Below, one piece after another: positions 59,143 through 64,000 of a stretch of DNA of 64,000 nucleotides. Below the pieces are notes generated by a model. It did no database searches, was not told where the DNA came from, and worked only from the letters and a program-made list of their open reading frames with translations. This stretch comes from Nocardia testacea NBRC 100365. GTDB lineage: Bacteria; Actinomycetota; Actinomycetes; Mycobacteriales; Mycobacteriaceae. The translations under genes were made by a program, and so were the position numbers. Numbering within the stretch: position 1 is the stretch's first letter; each line of letters starts with the position of its first letter. Where the stretch lies: NCBI RefSeq assembly GCF_000308775.1, contig NZ_BAGJ01000171.1, positions 23,079 to 87,078 on the forward strand, given 5' to 3'.

Positions 59143-60374
59143 CCGCGCCGCGTTCCGGGGAGAAGGAGACGGCGGTGGGCGGCGACCTGGTGCTGGTGGT
59201 CAACTCCGGTTCGTCCTCGATCAAATACCAGCTGCTCGCGCCCGGCTCGGGCACGGTGGTGGCGGCGGGTCTGGTGGAGCGGATCGGCGAGGACGGCGGG
59301 GCGATCGAACACACCACCGACGGCCGGACCCTTTCCGATCGGGTGAACATCGCCGACCACACGGCCGGATTACGCCTGGCGTTCGAGAAGTTCGCCGAAA
59401 CCGGGCACGATCTGGCGGGCGCGGGCGTGACCGCGGTCGGGCACCGGGTGGTCCACGGCGGTGAAGTGTTCTACCGGCCCACACTCGTCGACGACCGGGT
59501 GCTGGCCACCATCGACGAGTTGTCGGCGCTGGCGCCGCTGCACAATCCGGCGAATGTGCGCGGGATCGAGGCGGTGCGCACCCTGCTGCCCGACGTTCCG
59601 CAGGTCGCGGTGTTCGATACCGCGTTCTTCCACGGGTTGCCCGACGCCGCCAAGACCTACGCGATCGACGCGCAGGTCGCGGCGGCGCACGGTATCCGCC
59701 GGTACGGTTTCCACGGCACCTCGCACGAGTACGTCTCGGGTCGCGTCGCCGAATTCCTGGGCCGCCCGGCCGAATCGCTGAAACAGATCGTGTTCCATCT
59801 CGGCAACGGCGCCTCCGTCTCCGCACTGCGGGACGGGCGGCCGGTGGACACCAGCATGGGGCTGACCCCGCTGGAGGGCCTGGTGATGGGGACCCGGCCC
59901 GGAGACCTGGATCCCGGGATCATCCTGCATCTCATGCGCACCGCGCAGTTGGACGTCAACGGCGTCGACCGCCTGCTCAACCGCGGTTCGGGTCTGCGCG
60001 GGATGGCCGGGGTGAACGATTTCCGGGAGTTGCGGCGGCTCATCGGCGAAGGCGACGAGGCGGCCCGGCTGGCCTACGACGTCTACGTGCACCGCCTCCG
60101 CCACTACCTCGGTGCCTATCTGGTCGAACTCGGTGGGGTCGACGCGATCACGTTCACGGCCGGGGTCGGCGAGAACAATCCGGACGTACGCGCCGACGCG
60201 CTGTCCGGACTGTCCGGGTTCGGGATCGCGGTGGATCACGAGCGCAATACGGCGCCGGACCGGACCGCGCGGCGTATCTCCCCGCCGGACGCGAAGGTGG
60301 ACGTCCTGGTGGTGCCGACGAACGAGGAACTCGCCATCGCCCGCGCCGCCGCCGCGCTGACCGGAAGCCCTTGA
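59139..60374 (+). CDS. ackA: Acetate kinase
   Basis: A 411-residue acetate kinase making acetate and ATP from acetyl phosphate and ADP, or the reverse for acetate use. VLVVNSGSSSIKYQLL is the N-terminal phosphate loop. VGHRVVHGGEVF, FDTAFFHGLPDAAKTYAI, RYGFHGTSHEYVSGRVA and FTAGVGENNPDVRADAL are family signatures. GTG 59139 overlaps the pta stop. GTG 59175, preceded by AAGGAG, would give a more usual N-terminus. Confidence 0.93.
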   Translation: MTAPRSGEKETAVGGDLVLVVNSGSSSIKYQLLAPGSGTVVAAGLVERIGEDGGAIEHTTDGRTLSDRVNIADHTAGLRLAFEKFAETGHDLAGAGVTAVGHRVVHGGEVFYRPTLVDDRVLATIDELSALAPLHNPANVRGIEAVRTLLPDVPQVAVFDTAFFHGLPDAAKTYAIDAQVAAAHGIRRYGFHGTSHEYVSGRVAEFLGRPAESLKQIVFHLGNGASVSALRDGRPVDTSMGLTPLEGLVMGTRPGDLDPGIILHLMRTAQLDVNGVDRLLNRGSGLRGMAGVNDFRELRRLIGEGDEAARLAYDVYVHRLRHYLGAYLVELGGVDAITFTAGVGENNPDVRADALSGLSGFGIAVDHERNTAPDRTARRISPPDAKVDVLVVPTNEELAIARAAAALTGSP

Positions 60375-60387
60375 GCCCACCCGGGTT

Positions 60388-61890
60388 TCAGTAACAGGTG
60401 AGCGGCTGCAGCGAATCGCCGGCCTGCGGTCCCAGCGTGGCGTAGGCCGTCGCGATGGCGGAAACCGCGCGCCGCAATTCGGGTTCGGGGCTGGTGTAGG
60501 GCAACCGCAGAAAACGTTCGAACGCGCCCTGGACCCCGAATCGGGGGCCCGCCGCCAGCAGCACTCCGTGATTCGGCGCGGTGGCGGCCAGCGCCGTGGA
60601 CACCGGCGTGGGCAGTTGTGCCCACACCGACATTCCACCGACTCCGGGCAGCACGTACCAGCCGGGCAATTCCTCGGCCATCGCCGCCAGCAATGCCTCC
60701 CGCTGACTGCGCAACTGCGCGCGCCGGCGGTCGAGGATCGGGTCGGCGTGCTCGAGCAGATGGACCGCGGCCAGCTGATCCATCACCGGTGTGCCCAGGT
60801 CGACGGTCGCGCGGATACCGAGCAACCGTGTGATCAGCGATTCCGAGGTCCGGATCCAGCCCACGCGCAGACCACCCCAGAACGATTTCGAGGCCGACCC
60901 GATGGTGACGACCTCCGCTCCCTTCGCGAACGCGGCGACCGGCGACACCGGCGCCTGTTCACCCAGGGACAGATCGGCCATGGATTCGTCGATGATCAGC
61001 GTCATCCGGGTTTCCCGGGCGATGGCGGCCAGTTCGGCGCGGGCCGTATCGTCCATCAGGAAGCCGGTGGGGTTGTTGTGGTCGGGTACCAGGTAGGCCA
61101 GCGAAGCGGCGGTCTGGCGGGCGGCACTGCGCAGCCCGTCGAGATCCCATGCGGCCGCCGGATCTTCGAGGCGCAGCGGAACCGGGACCGGACGCGCGCC
61201 CACATCCCGGATGGCCTCGATGGCGTTGGGGTAGGTGGGGTGGTCGATGAGGACCCGGCCCGCGGTCGGGGCCAGCACGTTCAGCAGCAGCCGAAGTCCG
61301 TGCTGGGCGCCGAGGGTCACCAGGATCTGATCGGCGCCGGTGGGCAGGCCGCGTTCGGTGTAGCGGCGGGCCAGGGCTTCCCGCAACGGGAGGATGCCCA
61401 CCGGGTCCATACCGTGCGTACCCAGATACGACGGGATGCCCTGCAGCGCGACGGAGTACGCCTCCTCCATCTCCGGCGGCGCGGTCATCGCCGCGTAGGT
61501 GAGGTCCACGGCGGGGGCGGCGCCGGTGGACATGGTGGCGAGGATGCCGCGGGCCGCCCGGGTGCCGTCGTGCGCCACGGCCGGCGGCAGCGCGACGGTG
61601 CTGCGCGAGCCCTGGCGGGTGATGAGATACCCGTGCTCGCGCAGCAGGGCATAGGTCGAGGTGACCGTGGTACGGCTGACGCCGAGCGTGGCGGCCAGAT
61701 CTCGTTCGCTGGGCAGGGCGATCCCGAGTGGGGCGCGCCCGTCGTGGATCAGCAGGCGGATCCCCTCGGCCAGGGCGAGATAGGCCGGCCGGGCCGATTT
61801 GCGCGCGTTGCCTTCGGCCGCCGCGTCGGCACTACGCCAGTGCCCCAGATCGCGTGCCAGACCTGTCGCGCCGATAACTCGTGTCGCCAT
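60388..61890 (-). CDS. MocR-type regulator (GntR HTH fused to aminotransferase domain)
   Basis: A 500-residue fusion. The GntR winged helix is at about residues 35-105 (AYLALAEGIRLLIHDGRAPL, LPSERDLAATLGVSRTTVTS, TYALLREHGYLITRQGS). A fold-type I aminotransferase domain follows (ILVTLGAQHGLRLLLNVLAP, DHPTYPNAIEAIRDVGARPV, VPDHNNPTGF, TIGSASKSFWGGLRVGW with the PLP lysine). Such regulators sense PLP or amino compounds. The promoter on the minus strand is excellent (TTGCTG, 17 bases, TAATAC), with the ATG eight bases later. Two ACTGGAC repeats flank it. Confidence 0.88.
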   Translation of the reverse strand: MATRVIGATGLARDLGHWRSADAAAEGNARKSARPAYLALAEGIRLLIHDGRAPLGIALPSERDLAATLGVSRTTVTSTYALLREHGYLITRQGSRSTVALPPAVAHDGTRAARGILATMSTGAAPAVDLTYAAMTAPPEMEEAYSVALQGIPSYLGTHGMDPVGILPLREALARRYTERGLPTGADQILVTLGAQHGLRLLLNVLAPTAGRVLIDHPTYPNAIEAIRDVGARPVPVPLRLEDPAAAWDLDGLRSAARQTAASLAYLVPDHNNPTGFLMDDTARAELAAIARETRMTLIIDESMADLSLGEQAPVSPVAAFAKGAEVVTIGSASKSFWGGLRVGWIRTSESLITRLLGIRATVDLGTPVMDQLAAVHLLEHADPILDRRRAQLRSQREALLAAMAEELPGWYVLPGVGGMSVWAQLPTPVSTALAATAPNHGVLLAAGPRFGVQGAFERFLRLPYTSPEPELRRAVSAIATAYATLGPQAGDSLQPLTCY

Positions 61891-61893
61891 AAG

Positions 61894-61934
61894 GTCCAGT
61901 ATTAAGGAATTGGCTCTTTCACAGCAAGTCCAGT
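61894..61934 (-). promoter_or_regulatory. MocR promoter with direct-repeat operator
   Basis: On the minus strand ACTGGAC occurs at 61934-61928 and 61900-61894, 34 bases apart in the same orientation. One lies just before the -35 box TTGCTG, the other between the -10 box TAATAC and the ATG. MocR proteins generally bind direct repeats, so this is a likely autoregulatory site that may also govern the divergent gene at 61952. Confidence 0.55.
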
Positions 61935-61951
61935 TGCTGGATGCTGAAGAT

Positions 61952-62161
61952 ATGACACTCTTTGTGGCACTCGTGGGAGTGGGAACCTTCGGCTTCATCG
62001 CGTACGACTACGTCGTGCACGAATCCAGGATCGCGGAACTGCTGGACCGGTACCGACCACTCGGTCCGGTCACCGAGGACGCGGCGAATCGCTACGACCT
62101 CGAGCGGATGTACCGGGACCTGGACGCCGCCCGCTCCTACCGGGAACGGGACGCAGCCTGA
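61952..62161 (+). CDS. Small membrane-anchored protein
   Basis: A 69-residue protein: one N-terminal hydrophobic segment (MTLFVALVGVGTFGFIAYDY) and a charged helical tail (ESRIAELLDRYRPLGP, DLERMYRDLDAARSYRERD). Only a weak GAAG precedes ATG 61952. It is divergent from the MocR-type gene and shares its regulatory region, so it is a candidate target. Function unknown. Confidence 0.6.
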   Translation: MTLFVALVGVGTFGFIAYDYVVHESRIAELLDRYRPLGPVTEDAANRYDLERMYRDLDAARSYRERDAA

Positions 62162-62192
62162 CCCCGGAGCGATGGAGCGGTCGCCGCGGATC

Positions 62193-62222
62193 GACCAGTC
62201 CGGTTGCGCAACTGGACTGGTC
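62193..62222. terminator. Bidirectional hairpin terminator
   Basis: Fifteen-base arms (62193-62207 and 62208-62222) pair with a single mismatch, between convergent genes ending at 62161 and 62228. The sequence contains ACTGGAC, like the MocR repeats, so a regulatory role cannot be excluded. Confidence 0.6.
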
Positions 62223-62227
62223 AGTGG

Positions 62228-62503
62228 TCAATCCAGCGGATGCGCGCGGTAGAACTCGCACGCCTCCCCGGAGAGCAGGCCGTCCTCGCAGGCGAAATAG
62301 GTTTGGATACAAGAATTGGTATCGCAGCCCAGCCGGACCAGTTCGTCGCGTACCCGGAGGTTGCGTTCCTGCGGGCTCTCCGGCTGCGACGACGCGGCGG
62401 CCGGGACCGCACTGCCCTGGTTGTCCGCGCACGCCCCGAGCAGCAGCGTTCCGGTGCACAGTGCCGCCACGGCGGCGAATCGACCAGCGGATCTCGTAAC
62501 CAC
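62228..62503 (-). CDS. Small cysteine-rich lipoprotein
   Basis: A 91-residue lipoprotein. The signal sequence AGRFAAVAALCTGTLLLGAC ends in a lipobox with Cys near residue 29. A serine/proline-rich linker is followed by a short domain with four cysteines (LGCDTNSCIQTYFACEDGLL, then EACEFYRAHP), probably two disulfides. GGAGG lies five bases before GTG 62503. Function unknown. Confidence 0.65.
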   Translation of the reverse strand: MVTRSAGRFAAVAALCTGTLLLGACADNQGSAVPAAASSQPESPQERNLRVRDELVRLGCDTNSCIQTYFACEDGLLSGEACEFYRAHPLD

Positions 62504-62786
62504 GCGCACCTCCACATCCCCCGGGGTGTTCGACGAGCGGCCAGCGTAACCGATACCCGGGCCGATGGGTACCCCGCGCGATGCGCTGCCCGGCCCAGGG
62601 CCGGCGCGTGCCGGACCTGCGCCCGCACCAGCGCACCGTCGACGCGCTCGGCGAGAGCGACCAACCGCGGTGCCGACGAGTCCGCACCGAAGCGAGCCGC
62701 GGAGTGGCACGCCGGCGCCGCCACGGCATACTGTCCCGCTCGGTCGGCAGCGGTGGCGGCCCACCGCGACAGCTCGATCGCGATTC

Positions 62787-62942
62787 TTACCGCCCCTCCG
62801 CCGGCGCCGGGCAGGCGCGGGAGATTTCCGGTTGCGGTCCGTAGACGGCGCTGTGCCGGCCGTCGCGCGCCCGGGCCTCGGCAATCGCGAGCTGCAACAA
62901 CAGGGCTGCCGAGAGCTGGTCCGGCAGACGGGCGTCGTCCAT
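62787..62942 (-). CDS. Small hypothetical frame, possibly frameshifted gene
   Basis: ATG 62942 gives MDDARLPDQLSAALLLQLAI, then AEARARDGRHSAVYGPQPEI and a stop at 51 residues. Downstream, another frame continues with gene-like residues (IAIELSRWAATAADRAG, then LVALAERVDGALVRAQVRHA). One helical gene broken by a frameshift is possible. No ribosome site is seen. Apart from this, 62504-63005 holds nothing I can support. Confidence 0.3.
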   Translation of the reverse strand: MDDARLPDQLSAALLLQLAIAEARARDGRHSAVYGPQPEISRACPAPAEGR

Positions 62943-63005
62943 ACCGATGATCGCCGGGCCGGGCCTCGCGGGCGGCGGTCATGAAGGTCACCGGACGTGC
63001 GCGAA

Positions 63006-63302
63006 TCAGTCCTCCCCCACCTCGCACGCCACGCCGTCACCGTCGGCGTCGAGTTGCCGCGAGTAACCGGGCCGACCCCCGAACAGCGGTGTATCGGATT
63101 CCCGGCGGGCGTGCGCGCAATTGATGTAGTAGGGCTGTCCGTCCTTTTCGGGTTCGGCTCCGGCCCGGTCGGCGGGCAGCGGATGGGAATCCTGGCTCCG
63201 ATTCGACGATTGCGGGGTATCGGCGGTGGCCGGCGCGGCGGCGAGCGCCGACAGCGCACAGCCGGCGATCACGAGGCGGGCCAGTGTTCGTCGAGTTCTC
63301 AT
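63006..63302 (-). CDS. Secreted excalibur calcium-binding domain protein
   Basis: A 98-residue exported protein. The signal peptide (RTLARLVIAGCALSALAAAP) ends near residue 28 (ATA-DTP). The C-terminal excalibur domain is YYINCAHARRESDTPLF, then GRPGYSRQLDADGDGVACE, with the DxDxDGxxCE calcium loop and two cysteines. Such domains occur in secreted nucleases and wall proteins. An ATG 33 bases upstream is also in frame. Confidence 0.82.
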   Translation of the reverse strand: MRTRRTLARLVIAGCALSALAAAPATADTPQSSNRSQDSHPLPADRAGAEPEKDGQPYYINCAHARRESDTPLFGGRPGYSRQLDADGDGVACEVGED

Positions 63303-63586
63303 AGCGAAAGTCCTTGCAGCGAGGGGTACCACCATCCTCACGCGGACCCGCCGATTGCGAAAGACCTTTGTTTCGCCCGGTTCCGTGCGCGCGACCCCCG
63401 TGCGCGGCCCTCCGGTCGGCCGCACCGATGGGTGGCCGGGTGGACGCGCACCCTCCCGGCCCGAGCCGGAGGGTGCGTCCCCGGCCGGGGAACTCCTCCC
63501 TCGTTCGCGTCCTGGCCGTGCCGGTGTCACCGGCCGGCCCGGTGGTGGTCCCGCCCAGGGCACCCGCCACCGGGCGGCACAACAGG

Positions 63587-64000
63587 TTACGGGGTGCCTG
63601 CCGGCGGATCGCAGACCTTCCAGCCGTCGTCGGTCTCCTGCAGATCGAAGGTCCGGGTGGTCTGCTCCGCATCCGCCTCGGTCTGCACGGTCACCTGGGC
63701 CAGCGCGGTCCGGTCGGTGATCTGCACCGCGTCGACGCCGGTCACATCGGGGATGGTGCCCCCGTCGACGGCCTGCTGGTGCACCGCGGCGAACTGCTCC
63801 TCCGACAACCCCTGGTAGTAGTCGTGCAGACCGCCACAGGTGGTTTCGCGCAGGCCGGCCAGATCGCCGCTCTCCAGCGCACCGGTGTAATCGCCGATGG
63901 CCGTACGGATCCGGGCCTGCGGGGAATCGTCACCGGAACCGAGGCCGGCCACGATGGCGATCAACGCGATCACGACAACCACAGCCGCGCCCGCGGCGAT
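63587..64000 (-). CDS. Rv0361-like membrane protein, 5' end outside window
   Basis: The frame runs off the window edge. Visible are a membrane helix (AAVVVVIALIAIVAGL), then an extracellular NTF2-like domain with IRTAIGDYTGALESGDLAGL, TCGGLHDYYQGLSEEQFAAV and the ending ETDDGWKVCDPPAGTP. It resembles the protein at 52030-52500 in layout and C-terminus. The N-terminal tail and start codon are missing. Function unknown. Confidence 0.7.
   Translation of the reverse strand: MAAGAAVVVVIALIAIVAGLGSGDDSPQARIRTAIGDYTGALESGDLAGLRETTCGGLHDYYQGLSEEQFAAVHQQAVDGGTIPDVTGVDAVQITDRTALAQVTVQTEADAEQTTRTFDLQETDDGWKVCDPPAGTP

Noticed and set aside
62221..63027. Long minus-strand frame across 62221-63027 as a single gene
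   Set aside because: It crosses the lipoprotein gene in another frame and begins without a ribosome site. Only part of it (around 62600-62790) looks gene-like, which is noted under the possible frameshifted gene.

Overview
The window looks like chromosome of a mycolic-acid actinobacterium, most likely Nocardia or a close relative. The DNA is very GC-rich. GTG and TTG starts, ATGA/GTGA gene overlaps and probable leaderless starts are common. The gene content is mycobacterial in style: WXG100 (type VII secretion) proteins, the GlnX-GlnH-PknG sensing system, an F420-dependent glucose-6-phosphate dehydrogenase, a cutinase-family protein and an IdeR-type iron box. I see no rRNA, tRNA, CRISPR array, transposase or phage genes. 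Gene-order comparisons with M. tuberculosis below are from memory.

Layout. 0-5 kb: a YefM-type antitoxin with a decayed toxin, a type VII toxin/immunity cassette with two WXG100 genes, an acetyltransferase and a TIKI/TraB-like protein. 5-14.3 kb: a minus-strand operon (atuA-like, fadE13, accD2, accA2, fadE12, echA7, tetR) for breakdown of an acyl-CoA, in the same order as Rv0976c-Rv0971c. A perfect 16-bp palindrome before its first gene is the likely operator. 14.5-18.5 kb: small genes, a truncated DUF3224 gene, then thiE and thiO-thiS-thiG. 18.6-25.4 kb: a PI3/4-kinase-like protein, an ABC exporter, a class III cyclase, an ART-like toxin candidate and a LysR regulator. 25.5-30.2 kb: a dnaE1-type polymerase gene and split ribD-like genes. 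30.2-36.3 kb: mutT3, glnX, glnH and pknG. 36.4-45.1 kb: a toxin/immunity cassette, a CoA-transferase/racemase, ogt, a caspase-like protein, a WYL regulator with two matching operators, a cutinase-family protein and two tiny hydrophobic peptide genes. 45.5-52.5 kb: oxidoreductases, a TetR pair, a DUF456 gene, an amidohydrolase and fprA with an iron box. 52.5-60.4 kb: a SAM-IV riboswitch with rhodanese-metZ, a HAD phosphatase, fgd1, pta-ackA, and two copies of a structured repeat. 60.4-64 kb: a MocR-type regulator, small secreted proteins and a truncated Rv0361-like gene.

The conserved blocks thiEOSG, mutT3-glnX-glnH-pknG, metZ and fgd1-pta-ackA correspond to one neighbourhood of M. tuberculosis (about Rv0390-Rv0417). 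Here they are pulled apart. Most of the inserted material consists of effector- or toxin-like genes, regulators and a dnaE1-type gene.

The least explained items are the repeat family at 54.4 and 56.8 kb, whose two copies differ by compensatory base-pair changes, the pair of peptide genes at 44.7-45.1 kb, and the scattered set of putative polymorphic toxins.
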